25,454 nt of DNA from DATGLE01 sp035294325 (GCA_035294325.1 DATGLE010000314.1:1-25454), one strand, 5' to 3'; shown: positions 6,991-14,366, counted from the first letter of the stretch. The notes: generated from the sequence alone by a model not told the origin. Numbers and translations are program-made.

Positions 6991-8334
6991 TCAATAGATC
7001 TCCATATATTCGTCGCGTTCCCAGTCGGTCACATGGGCTTTGAGACGCGCCAGTTCGCTGCGCTTGATCGTTGTATAGACCTCCACAAACTCATCCCCTA
7101 AAATAGCGCGGAAGGGCTGATCACTTTCCAGCGCCTCCAGTGCCTCGTCAAGTGTGGTAGGTAATGGCTCGAACTCGCTGTGGCTTTCCGCAAGATCCTG
7201 CAACGGCTCCGGGGGCATCTCTGTCTCCTGCAAGCCGAGCGTGCCGGCGGCAAGGACGGCTGCGATAGCAAGGTAGGGGTTACTAAGAGCTGTGGGAAGC
7301 CGATTCTCCAGATGCGTCCTGTGGTCCTTGCTGTTCTTGGCGCGGATCATCGCCGAGCGATCTTCCAGGCCCCAGCTAATATTCGAGGGAGCGAAATGGT
7401 GCGGGACGAAGCGGTGATAGCAGTTTGGCGTGGGGGCCATCAGCGCCATCGCTGCGTTCGCATGTTTGAGCATGCCCTTGGTGAAGTAATAGGCCGCCCG
7501 CGAGAGACCATAGGTATCATTGGTATCCAGAAAAGCGTTCTGCCCGTTCTCCCTGGAGACCAGGCTGATATGAGTGTGCGCGCCACAGGCTGAAGCGTCT
7601 GTAAACGGTTTGGTCATGAAAGTGGCGAGATATCCCTGCTGCTGAGCAATCATCTTGACGCCGTTCTTGAAGGTGAAGCCCAGGTCGCCCGCATGCAGCG
7701 CCTCGTGATGCCCATAGTTGATCTCGAACTGGCCGGGACCGTACTCACAGTTCGCTGTGATAATATCGATTCCGATCCCGGGCATCAGGTCAACAATGCG
7801 CTCGATCACAGGGACGGCGAGATTCCTGCTCGTATTGAAGATATGCAGGCCATCGAAAACAGGCTTCATCGTCGTGGGATCGAGCAGATAAAACTCGTAC
7901 TCCAGCCCGATCAGAGCCTGATAGCCGAGTTTGTCCAGCTCTGCTATCGCTTTACGCAACACATGGCGTGGGGCGGCGTGCAGCGGCGTGCCATCCGCCC
8001 AGTAGGTGTCACAGATCAAACGGGCGGTCTGCTCTAACCAGGGGACGACGGCAGCACTTGAGAGATCAGGGATCAATACCTGGTCGGCGTAGCGCTTTTC
8101 CTCGTTATATTTTGTTCCCGAAATAACAAAAGAACGGCTGTCTAATGCCACGGTGCCACCGTACATGTTGAGGCCCTTCTCAACAAAGCCTCTTACCTTG
8201 TTGAGAGGAATAAGCTTGGAGCGGGCTACGCCGTGCATATCAGGTAATTCAAAGAGCACTTTGCGAATGCCCTGAGCTTCCCATGTCGTGAGAAGCTCGT
8301 CGAGTGAAGGGGTTGCGTTTACCTGTGTGACCAT
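6991..8334 (-). CDS. Glutamine-synthetase-like gamma-glutamyl ligase with altered ammonium site
   Basis: This 447-residue protein belongs to the glutamine synthetase superfamily (GlnT/GmaS-like length). Family enzymes activate glutamate with ATP and join it to ammonia or an amine. Visible motifs are E145-Y-E147, PGQFE (E204), GAHTHISL (H253), EDRSAMIR (R326) and LENR (E343), which correspond to the metal, ATP and glutamate residues. By eye alignment the DGSS loop that supplies the ammonium-binding Asp50 is MYGGT (58-61), and the flap GYEAP carrying Glu327 is HHFAP (F314). Both ammonium-site acids therefore seem to be lost, which points to an amine substrate rather than ammonia. GGAGG lies about six bases before the ATG. 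It is the last gene of the operon, 32 bases after the 161-residue protein. GmaS-type gamma-glutamylmethylamide synthetase is the nearest known role; the true amine is unknown. Confidence 0.88.
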   Translation of the reverse strand: MVTQVNATPSLDELLTTWEAQGIRKVLFELPDMHGVARSKLIPLNKVRGFVEKGLNMYGGTVALDSRSFVISGTKYNEEKRYADQVLIPDLSSAAVVPWLEQTARLICDTYWADGTPLHAAPRHVLRKAIAELDKLGYQALIGLEYEFYLLDPTTMKPVFDGLHIFNTSRNLAVPVIERIVDLMPGIGIDIITANCEYGPGQFEINYGHHEALHAGDLGFTFKNGVKMIAQQQGYLATFMTKPFTDASACGAHTHISLVSRENGQNAFLDTNDTYGLSRAAYYFTKGMLKHANAAMALMAPTPNCYHRFVPHHFAPSNISWGLEDRSAMIRAKNSKDHRTHLENRLPTALSNPYLAIAAVLAAGTLGLQETEMPPEPLQDLAESHSEFEPLPTTLDEALEALESDQPFRAILGDEFVEVYTTIKRSELARLKAHVTDWERDEYMEIY

Positions 8335-8366
8335 AAAATCCTCCCCGGGCCATAACAGGCCCCTCT

Positions 8367-8852
8367 CTACATAATTGGGCGATGCAGCGTCAACTTTGCA
8401 TCCAGTACGTTCCAGGGCAATATGCCGTCGATCCAGCTCTGCATACGATCCAGAGCCACCAGCGCAAGCTCAATGATGGCTGTACATTCCTCCGCTGTAG
8501 CCGGGCCGCTACCTTTGAAATAGTGAACGAGCATGCGCTCCAGCGCGACGGTATCGGTCATCGCCCACTTTTCTAAACGTGCCGCGTGGCGCTCTAATAA
8601 ACCGGCGAGCATCTGACAGACCATTGGTACTGGCACTGCACCCTCTTTCACCATCTGGCGGCACACCTGCAAATGCTCTCCGGCCCAGAAGAGGTTAAAG
8701 TTGGCATAGAAGCAGCAGGGTAGATTGCCCATCGGCGGGCGCGACACGGCGCGCAGGCGCTCAATATCCGCGGGTTCGTGCGACCAGCAGCTCCCGGTGA
8801 AAGCTTGCAGCGCTGCAAGCACCTGGCCTGTAGTATAGTTCGTTTCGCTCAT
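8367..8852 (-). CDS. Conserved-looking protein of unknown function in the nitrogen operon
   Basis: The 161-residue product is soluble and probably mostly helical, with no signal peptide or membrane segment. It contains scattered Cys and His (GSCWSH near 15-20, NLPCCFY near 43-49, VCRQM and VCQM) and a long helical stretch LLERHAARLEKWAM. I recognise no family. Its start codon overlaps the stop of the DUF3830 gene by four bases (ATGA), which implies translational coupling and a shared role, and AGAGAGGAT precedes it. The glutamine-synthetase-like gene follows after 32 bases. The coupling suggests a partner or subunit of the DUF3830 protein or of the synthetase. Confidence 0.8.
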   Translation of the reverse strand: MSETNYTTGQVLAALQAFTGSCWSHEPADIERLRAVSRPPMGNLPCCFYANFNLFWAGEHLQVCRQMVKEGAVPVPMVCQMLAGLLERHAARLEKWAMTDTVALERMLVHYFKGSGPATAEECTAIIELALVALDRMQSWIDGILPWNVLDAKLTLHRPIM

Positions 8853-9238
8853 GCTGTCATCCTCTCTAGCTTTGCCGGCAACATGCCATCGTGCAATAAA
8901 CGTTCGCCAAGCGCGGAAGCCTCTGCCAGCGATCCGTCCAGACGCGCGAAGACGCTCACATGGCCGAAGGGCATGGTATCACCATAGAATATGCAAATAG
9001 TCTGCCTCCCGGGATAATACCCGATATCTCCCGGTTTGACCTCCAGAATTTCATGTTCTGGCTCCGCGAAGAACGGCACCATCACGATCATCTCCTGGCC
9101 GGCAAATTTTGCATGCACCCCAAAACTGGTGACAGGGAGACATTCCCAGAAACGCTGTGCCAGCCGTGGCGCTTCCTGCTCTAACAGTTCAGCGGTAAGG
9201 CGTGTGCCATCGATCTCAATGCTAAATTTCCTGGGCAT
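8849..9238 (-). CDS. DUF3830 family, cyclophilin-like fold protein
   Basis: The product is 129 residues from the ATG at 9238; an in-frame ATG at 9247 would add three, but AAGGA is nine bases from the first and abuts the second. The segment GDIGYYPGRQTICIFYG followed by MPFGHVSVFARLDG is typical of the cyclophilin-like barrel of the DUF3830/TM1367 group, whose biochemical role is unknown. These proteins tend to occur near amino-acid, hydantoin or amine catabolic genes. Here the gene lies between an FAD oxidoreductase and a gamma-glutamyl ligase, and its stop overlaps the start of the next gene by four bases. A non-enzymatic or isomerase/hydrolase role cannot be separated from sequence. Confidence 0.75.
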   Translation of the reverse strand: MPRKFSIEIDGTRLTAELLEQEAPRLAQRFWECLPVTSFGVHAKFAGQEMIVMVPFFAEPEHEILEVKPGDIGYYPGRQTICIFYGDTMPFGHVSVFARLDGSLAEASALGERLLHDGMLPAKLERMTA

Positions 9239-9253
9239 GAAACTCATTCCTTT

Positions 9254-9380
9254 CTCTGGCTCGCGCCTGCGGCGCTCGCTCTATTTAATATGTTGTATAA
9301 GGAAATGCTCAAAGAGCATTTCCTTATACAACATATTAAAACTCCCGGGGCGGCGGAGCCGCACGAATGGCCGGCCAGAG
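9254..9380. repeat. Multi-hairpin intergenic element, copy 1
   Basis: Nested inverted repeats lie between the FAD oxidoreductase and DUF3830 genes. An outer stem CTCTGGC (9254-9260) / GCCAGAG (9374-9380) encloses the hairpin GCGCC-TGC-GGCGC (9263-9275), a perfect 27-base-pair stem (9284-9310 with 9314-9340, loop AAA), and the hairpin GCGGC-GGA-GCCGC (9350-9362). The long stem is AT-rich and unrelated in sequence to the long stems of the other copies. There is no U-run like that of an ordinary terminator. Confidence 0.85.
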
Positions 9381-9409
9381 GGGAGGCAGCCCCCCGGACC
9401 TCCTGCATT

Positions 9410-10603
9410 TCATTGCGGCGGCTCGGTATGTTCCTGAGGGCGATCTGAGTAGCCATAGGGATCAACAATAAGATCCTGCTCGCAGTAGCGCGCGGGCCGC
9501 AGCGCCGCCAGCGAAATCTCAGGCGTGCTCACTCCCATGATTTGCTCGGCCACGGCTTTGCCCACGGCAGGAGCTACTTTAAAGCCGGTACCGTTACAGC
9601 CAAAAATGGCGTAGAGATTCTCATAACCCGGCAGCGGGCCGATCAAGGGATGCAGGTCAGCGCTGACGGCAAAGACGCCGGCCCATCCTCGCACATATGC
9701 CGCATCCTCCATCACGGGCATACGCGAAGAGATCTTCTCAGCGACGGAGACAACAAAACTATCATGAGCGGAGCGCTCGAAGCTCTCGGGATCCGCCCCC
9801 GGCTCCATCGGTCCGCTCCCGACCAGCGTCAACCCCGGGCTGTCGGGGCGATAATAAGCGTCGAGTACGCCATCGATATAAGTCATATGTGGCTGCTGCG
9901 CCTGCGGCGGGCGCCTGAGCAGCGCTACCTCGTGGCGCACATTCCAGACCGGGAAGTGGAACCCCAGCCGTTCAAGCAGCTTCATCGTCCAGGCCCCCGC
10001 TGCACATACAACCACGCCTGCCTCGATCACCCCCCGCGTCGTCTGCACGCCTGTAACGCGCCCATGCTCATGAAGAATGTCGAGCGCCGCGACTCCCTGA
10101 TAGAGCGTAGCCCCCTGCCTGCGCGCCGCTGCCATGAAAGAGATCGCCGTCGCCGCCGGGTCGGCATAGCCCGAATGGGGTTCATAGGCTGCCAGGACTA
10201 CATCATCCGTGCGTGTGCCCGGTGCCAGCTCGCTCAGCTCTTCGGCTGTGATCAGGCGTGTCTCTACGCCCAGGTTTTGCAGCATCTGCACATTGGCGCG
10301 CAATTTTTCGGTATTGTGGGGCGCGACGGTGCGAATGAAGCCCGTCTCCACAAAGCCGCAATCTCCGCCAACGAGATCGGCCCAGTGGCGAAAATAGCGG
10401 TAACTGCTCAGAGCGAGACGCGCCTCGATCTCATTCGCGTAATGCATGCGCACAAGCCCGCTGGATAAGCCCGTTGCGCCGGCGGCAACGACCTGCTTCT
10501 CCAGGATGGTGATCCTGTGCACGCCCATCCGCGCCAGGTGAAAGGCAAGACTGGCCCCGTTAACGCCTGCTCCGATAATGGCGACATCAGCCATCTCTCT
10601 CAT
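9410..10603 (-). CDS. FAD-dependent amine/amino-acid oxidoreductase (DAO family)
   Basis: The 397-residue protein is of the D-amino-acid-oxidase/sarcosine-oxidase-beta fold. The N-terminal dinucleotide-binding motif is VAIIGAGVNGASLAFHLAR, followed by ILEK and ATGLSSGLVRMHY at the flavin contact region. The C-terminal flavin segment GCNGTGFKVAPAVGKAVAEQI is also present. Length is like SoxB/MgdA, the FAD subunits of sarcosine oxidase and N-methylglutamate dehydrogenase, but no genes for the other heterotetramer subunits (SoxA, SoxD, SoxG) are adjacent. The likely reaction is oxidation of a secondary amine or N-substituted amino acid to an aldehyde plus amino acid. The first Met is used; a second Met lies three codons on. 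Multi-hairpin elements flank the gene on both sides. Confidence 0.88.
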   Translation of the reverse strand: MREMADVAIIGAGVNGASLAFHLARMGVHRITILEKQVVAAGATGLSSGLVRMHYANEIEARLALSSYRYFRHWADLVGGDCGFVETGFIRTVAPHNTEKLRANVQMLQNLGVETRLITAEELSELAPGTRTDDVVLAAYEPHSGYADPAATAISFMAAARRQGATLYQGVAALDILHEHGRVTGVQTTRGVIEAGVVVCAAGAWTMKLLERLGFHFPVWNVRHEVALLRRPPQAQQPHMTYIDGVLDAYYRPDSPGLTLVGSGPMEPGADPESFERSAHDSFVVSVAEKISSRMPVMEDAAYVRGWAGVFAVSADLHPLIGPLPGYENLYAIFGCNGTGFKVAPAVGKAVAEQIMGVSTPEISLAALRPARYCEQDLIVDPYGYSDRPQEHTEPPQ

Positions 10604-10626
10604 GATCTATGTCTCTCTGCATCACT

Positions 10627-10758
10627 TGCTCACGCCTGCGGCGCTCGTCCTGATTGGAGGTTACGGTGTGGCATATGCACGAAGCGCATATGCCACACCG
10701 TAACCTCCAATCCCCTGTGCAGCGGAGCCGCGCGAACGCCCGGCGAGAATACTGAGCA
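10627..10758. repeat. Multi-hairpin intergenic element, copy 2
   Basis: This lies between glxD and the FAD oxidoreductase gene. The outer stem TGCTCA (10627-10632) / TGAGCA (10753-10758) encloses the hairpin CGCC-TGC-GGCG, a perfect 27-base-pair stem (10652-10678 with 10686-10712) with loop ACGAAGC, and a small hairpin GCGG-AG-CCGC (10722-10731). The right edge GGCGAGAATACTGAGCATC resembles that of copy 3. A further lone hairpin GTGCGGC-TCC-GCCGCAC follows at 10784-10800 and is described separately. Confidence 0.85.
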
Positions 10759-10783
10759 TCGAACACACAACAAATTAGATCCT

Positions 10784-10800
10784 GGTGCGGCTCCGCCGCA
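10784..10800. repeat. Solo right-flank hairpin of the multi-hairpin family
   Basis: GTGCGGC-TCC-GCCGCAC forms a seven-base-pair stem with a three-base loop. It is followed by CGAATGTCTGGCGAG, like the flank seen after copy 1 (CGAATGGCCGG). It lies 25 bases past copy 2 and looks like the right half of a second, truncated element. Confidence 0.7.
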
Positions 10801-10822
10801 CGAATGTCTGGCGAGATAAGCT

Positions 10823-12157
10823 TTATCCATGCTGCGGAGAAAGATCGGGACGGCCAAAAACCTGATTGGTGCCCACGACGGGAATACCGGTGATGAAGGA
10901 GGCTTCCAGCGTCAGGGCGCGTAGATCTTCCGGCTCCAGATCATGCACATTATTTTTTCCGCACGCACGGGCCAGCATTTGAATTTCCATCGTCATCGAG
11001 TTCAAAAAGTTGACTACGCGCTCCGCCGCTTCCTCGACGGGCAGGCGCTTCATCAACTCGGGATCCTGGGTGGTGATCCCGACAGGGCAGCGGCCTGTAT
11101 GACAGTGGTGACAGGCGTAGGGTTCGGTGCCCAGAGCATGATAATCCTCGACAAAGATGGGCCGATTGCAATTGAGCGCGATGAGCGCGGCGGTGCCAAT
11201 TGAGACGGCATCGGCGCCGAGTGCCAGCGCTTTCGCCGCGTCGACTCCTCCGCGAATGCCGCCCGATACGATGAGCTGGACCACGCCATCCAGTCCGATC
11301 TCGCGCAGAGCAGCCTTTGCCTCAACAATGGCCGCCAGCGTCGGAATGCCGGTATGTTCCATCAAGATATCGGGCGAGGCCGCCGTGCCACCTTCGGCGC
11401 CATCCAGCACAATCACATCAACACCGGCTTTGGCCGCCAGTTTGACATCATCGGCGACGCGCGAAGCGCCAATCTTGATATAAACTGGTAATTCCCAATC
11501 GGTAGCCTCGCGCAGTTCCTCGATTTTCACTACCAGGTCGTCGGCTCCCGTCCAGTCGGGATGGCGCACAGGGCTGCGTTGATCGACGCCGGGGGGCAGA
11601 TCGCGTATCTGCGCAATCTCCTCCGAAACCTTCTGCCCCAGCAGTACGCCTCCGGTCCCCGGCTTTGCTCCCTGCCCAACCACAATCTCCAGAGCATTCG
11701 CTGAGCGCAGGTGATGAGGATTGAAGCCATAGCGGCTCGGCAACACCTGGTAGACTAACTGTCTGGATGCCTCCCGTTCAGCCGGGAGCATGCCGCCATC
11801 TCCCGTCGTGGTGGTGGTTCCTACCCTGGTTGCCGCCAGGCCAAGCGCGACTTTGGCGTTGCGCGAGAGCGCGCCAAAACTCATTCCGGCAATAGTAATC
11901 GGCGTATTCAGCACGATAGGCTTTTTGGCGAAACGCGTGCCCAGAACCGTTTCGGTTGAACACTTCTCACGATACCCCTCCAGGGGCACGCGGCTGAGCG
12001 AGCAGGGAACGAAGGTAAGCTCATCGAAGGAAACGAATTTGCGCAGCGTGCTAAAGCCGCGAATGCGGTAGCGCCCTAGCTGGGCCTTGACCTGCACATC
12101 CTCCATCGCTTCTGGGGACCAGAGCTGCCCATAACGGATAAGTGGTTTTTCGACCAT
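10823..12157 (-). CDS. glxD: FMN-binding glutamate-synthase-domain protein (GlxD/MgsC-like)
   Basis: This 444-residue protein corresponds to the synthase core of glutamate synthase as a separate subunit. It carries TIAGMSFGALSRNAK, TGDGGMLPAER, GQGAKPGTGG, LDGAEGGTAASP and the phosphate-binding GGIRGGVDAAKALALGADAV (about 299-318). C349-x2-C352-x4-C357 (CHHCHTGRCPVG) sits where glutamate synthases bind an iron-sulphur cluster. Such stand-alone subunits combine with GlxB and GlxC homologues; in the N-methylglutamate pathway the trio transfers an alkylamine onto glutamate. The start at 12157 is preferred because AAGGGAG lies ten bases upstream; the longer frame to 12199 would overlap glxC. It follows glxC by 16 bases. 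Confidence 0.9.
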   Translation of the reverse strand: MVEKPLIRYGQLWSPEAMEDVQVKAQLGRYRIRGFSTLRKFVSFDELTFVPCSLSRVPLEGYREKCSTETVLGTRFAKKPIVLNTPITIAGMSFGALSRNAKVALGLAATRVGTTTTTGDGGMLPAEREASRQLVYQVLPSRYGFNPHHLRSANALEIVVGQGAKPGTGGVLLGQKVSEEIAQIRDLPPGVDQRSPVRHPDWTGADDLVVKIEELREATDWELPVYIKIGASRVADDVKLAAKAGVDVIVLDGAEGGTAASPDILMEHTGIPTLAAIVEAKAALREIGLDGVVQLIVSGGIRGGVDAAKALALGADAVSIGTAALIALNCNRPIFVEDYHALGTEPYACHHCHTGRCPVGITTQDPELMKRLPVEEAAERVVNFLNSMTMEIQMLARACGKNNVHDLEPEDLRALTLEASFITGIPVVGTNQVFGRPDLSPQHG

Positions 12158-12173
12158 AGGAAAAATACTCCCT

Positions 12174-12875
12174 TTACATGGCGACGCGCCATAATTCAAA
12201 GTCGGCTTTAGAAAAATTATGCAGCTTTCCGCCCGAGCCGATTTTCTTGAAGTTAGAGATAGCGCATCTATCGCTCAGATCGTAGTGGGCCAGCGCCCCG
12301 GCCAGGAAGCGATGATCCTCCTCCGTCATCTCTTTGATGACAGCATCATTGCCCTGCTGAGCGATCTCACCGCCAACATAGATCGTCCCGGCATACATAG
12401 AATCGCCCAGACCTTCGGCGGCATTCCCACAAATAATCATCGTCCCCTTTTGCATCATGAATCCGGTCATGTAGCCCGTATCACCGCCGACGATAATAAG
12501 CCCTCCCTTCTGGCTGATACCTGTACGTGCTCCGGCATGGCCGCGCACGACCACGGTCCCTCCACGGATAGAAGCTCCGGTAAAGCTTGCGGCGTTGCGC
12601 TCGACGACGATCTCGCCGGAGAGCATGCATTCGCCCACCCCCCATCCGCTATTCCCCTTGATGTGAAAGCTCGCTCCATCATTCATGCCGCCGCAGTAGT
12701 AGCCGGCGCTTCCCTCGACCACAATTTTGACCGGCGCGAAGATAGCGACGCCCAGGTTATGGCGCGCCGCAGGATTGAGCAGGTGAATCTCAGTCTCGCC
12801 GCTGGCAATCAATTGCTTGATGGTCATGTTGATCTCGCGTGTCGTGTGCCGGGCGCAATCGATGGTTGCTGTCAT
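12174..12875 (-). CDS. glxC: GXGXG-domain glutamate synthase subunit (GlxC/MgsB-like)
   Basis: The 233-residue product consists mainly of the right-handed beta-helix found at the C-terminus of large glutamate synthase subunits. Repeating glycine-rich turns are visible: GSAGYYCGGMNDG, GNSGWGVGECM, GASIRGGTVVVRGHAGARTG, KGGLIIVGGDTGYMTGF and GTIYVGGEI. It is a structural domain that links the amidotransferase and synthase parts. The ATG at 12875 has AAGGAG nine bases upstream; the frame stays open to 13136, but that upstream part is the shadow of glxB. It lies 19 bases after glxB and 16 before glxD, so the three form one unit. Confidence 0.92.
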   Translation of the reverse strand: MTATIDCARHTTREINMTIKQLIASGETEIHLLNPAARHNLGVAIFAPVKIVVEGSAGYYCGGMNDGASFHIKGNSGWGVGECMLSGEIVVERNAASFTGASIRGGTVVVRGHAGARTGISQKGGLIIVGGDTGYMTGFMMQKGTMIICGNAAEGLGDSMYAGTIYVGGEIAQQGNDAVIKEMTEEDHRFLAGALAHYDLSDRCAISNFKKIGSGGKLHNFSKADFELWRVAM

Positions 12876-12894
12876 CAAAATAAACTCCTTGACG

Positions 12895-13839
12895 CTACTG
12901 TGCATATACGACGCCTGGATAAGCGCTCTGAGCAAGGTTCCAGGTGCGCACTTCACACGCGGCGGCTTCGCGGGTATCAAGCTCATAGGGGAAAGCCTGC
13001 CGCAGCGCGATCTCTTCAGAAGCGACGGCCACAAAATCGTCGGTCTCGGCAACAATGAGCGGTTTCGTGCCAAACTGGTCGCGGGCATAGCCAATGCTGT
13101 CGGCGGTAGCAATGAGGTAGGTAAAAGAGCCATCAAGCGCGGTGACGCTGTTTTTCATGGCTTCGTGAAGGGTTGCTCCCTGCTGCATCATATCCGCGAT
13201 ATATACCGCAATAACCTCCGAGTCATTACCCGTACTGAAACGATGGCCCTTGATTTCGAGACGGCGGCGCAATTTATAATAGTTGGTGATGTGGCCGTTA
13301 TGGACGACCGAAATGTCGGGGAAGGGACGCGCCCAGAACGGATGCGAGTGGCTGATATCGACGCGGCTCTCGGTAGCCATGCGCGTATGGCCGAGACCAT
13401 GACTTCCCATAAAGGTAGAGATGCCATAGACCGCATCCATCGGCTGCGCACAGCCCATCTGCTTGATGATTTCAAGATGCCGCCCCATGCTGAATACCTC
13501 GACGCCATTCCCAGAGGCTTCAAGCGCCCTCGCCAGCGTCTCGTAATCGCCCGCATACTCCATTACGAGGCGCACATACTGTCCCACGCGACTGCTCTGC
13601 CTGACCTCGCCGAATTGCTGGGCGATGGCACGAATGTTTCCCTCCCAGGGTACCGTTTCCGCCTCTGCTTCCTCCTCCACCTTGACGCGCACCACGAGAT
13701 TTCCTTCGGAGGGAGTTCCATAGAGAGCAACCCCCGTTGAATCGAAGCCGCGACGGTTGAGATCGGCCAGCATTTTGATGAGAAAATCTCCGATAAGTTG
13801 CTCATGATGCTTGAAGAGAATTCCGGCGATGCCACACAT
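12895..13839 (-). CDS. glxB: Class II glutamine amidotransferase subunit (GlxB/MgsA-like)
   Basis: The 314-residue protein starts MCGIAG, so removal of Met exposes the catalytic N-terminal Cys of Ntn amidotransferases. Other motifs are RRGFDSTG, GLGHTRMATES, VHNGHITNYYKLR and GNDSEVIAVY, all as in the glutaminase domain of PurF/GltB. In the GlxBCD/MgsABC type it supplies the glutaminase-like part of a split glutamate synthase. In-frame codons extend to 13986, but the ATG at 13839 is required for the catalytic Cys and has GGAGG eleven bases upstream. It is the first gene of a seven-gene leftward operon with a probable promoter at 14007-14035. Confidence 0.93.
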   Translation of the reverse strand: MCGIAGILFKHHEQLIGDFLIKMLADLNRRGFDSTGVALYGTPSEGNLVVRVKVEEEAEAETVPWEGNIRAIAQQFGEVRQSSRVGQYVRLVMEYAGDYETLARALEASGNGVEVFSMGRHLEIIKQMGCAQPMDAVYGISTFMGSHGLGHTRMATESRVDISHSHPFWARPFPDISVVHNGHITNYYKLRRRLEIKGHRFSTGNDSEVIAVYIADMMQQGATLHEAMKNSVTALDGSFTYLIATADSIGYARDQFGTKPLIVAETDDFVAVASEEIALRQAFPYELDTREAAACEVRTWNLAQSAYPGVVYAQ

Positions 13840-14006
13840 AGCTGGTTGTACCTCCATAGGGGCGACCATTACGGTCGTTTTGAGTATCCAGTGCCAGGTT
13901 ACTCGTGAGAATACGGCCCTGCCAGTTCCAGTGAGCAGGGGAACATGAAAGGTATGCGTTGCGTGATGAAGATTGGTGAGCAGCAATCACACAACCCCAT
14001 AAATTT

Positions 14007-14066
14007 ACTATAAAACATAAAAAGCGAGACTACAAGGGATGACTTTACCGCGTGAGAAAGTCTCGC
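14007..14066 (-). promoter_or_regulatory. Probable promoter and operator-like inverted repeat of the glx operon
   Basis: On the minus strand, TTGTAG (14035-14030) and TATAGT (14012-14007) are separated by exactly 17 bases, and the start point would be near 14000, about 160 bases before glxB. An inverted repeat, GCGAGACT (14024-14031) and AGTCTCGC (14059-14066), overlaps the -35 element, a suitable place for a repressor or activator. The promoter match is four and five of six bases; the operator is inferred from position. Confidence 0.55.
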
Positions 14067-14086
14067 CAACCTCAACACTGCTCCTC

Positions 14087-14132
14087 CTGGCTATTTTGCC
14101 AGGTGACGATGCTGGTTATTTTGCCGGATGAC
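14087..14132. repeat. 25-base-spaced direct repeat in the divergent regulatory region
   Basis: CTGG(C/T)TATTTTGCC(A/G)G(G/A)TGAC occurs at 14087-14107 and 14112-14132, so the two copies start 25 bases apart. The first copy also folds on itself (CTGGC-TATTTT-GCCAG). It lies between the glx promoter and the rightward zinc-finger gene, so it may be a binding site for a regulator of either side. Confidence 0.5.
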
Positions 14133-14175
14133 TAACCGGTGAAATAGACAGTTCCATGAATGGCTTTGCGCAGTA

Positions 14176-14181
14176 TATAAT
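14176..14181 (+). promoter_or_regulatory. Candidate -10 element for the zinc-finger/peroxidase pair
   Basis: A perfect TATAAT lies about 225 bases before the zinc-finger start. The best -35 is only TTCCAT at 14152-14157 with an 18-base spacer, so the promoter would need an activator or another sigma factor. A transcript from here would run through multi-hairpin element 3. Confidence 0.3.
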
Positions 14182-14227
14182 GTGGTCTGTTGCATTAATT
14201 AAATGCAACGAAATCTACGATATCGCG

Positions 14228-14366
14228 TGCTCACGCCTGCGGCGCTCGCGTGATGTATTTGTATTGTGCAGGGCATGCGCTTCGTGCACGCCCTGTACAA
14301 CACAAATACATCCACGGTGCGGCTTCGCCGCACAGGGACCCGGCTCGTGGGCGAGGACGCTGAGCA
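14228..14366. repeat. Multi-hairpin intergenic element, copy 3
   Basis: This lies between the divergent glx operon and the zinc-finger gene. The outer stem TGCTCA (14228-14233) / TGAGCA (14361-14366) encloses the hairpin CGCC-TGC-GGCG, a 27-base-pair stem (14252-14278 with 14286-14312) with three mismatched positions, loop GCTTCGT, and the hairpin GTGCGGC-TTC-GCCGCAC (14317-14333). The loop is the exact reverse complement of the loop in copy 2, and the outer stem is identical to that of copy 2. Confidence 0.85.

Noticed and set aside
9410..10603. Complete N-methylglutamate dehydrogenase or heterotetrameric sarcosine oxidase locus.
   Set aside because: Only a SoxB/MgdA-like FAD protein is present; no alpha, gamma or delta subunit genes are adjacent.
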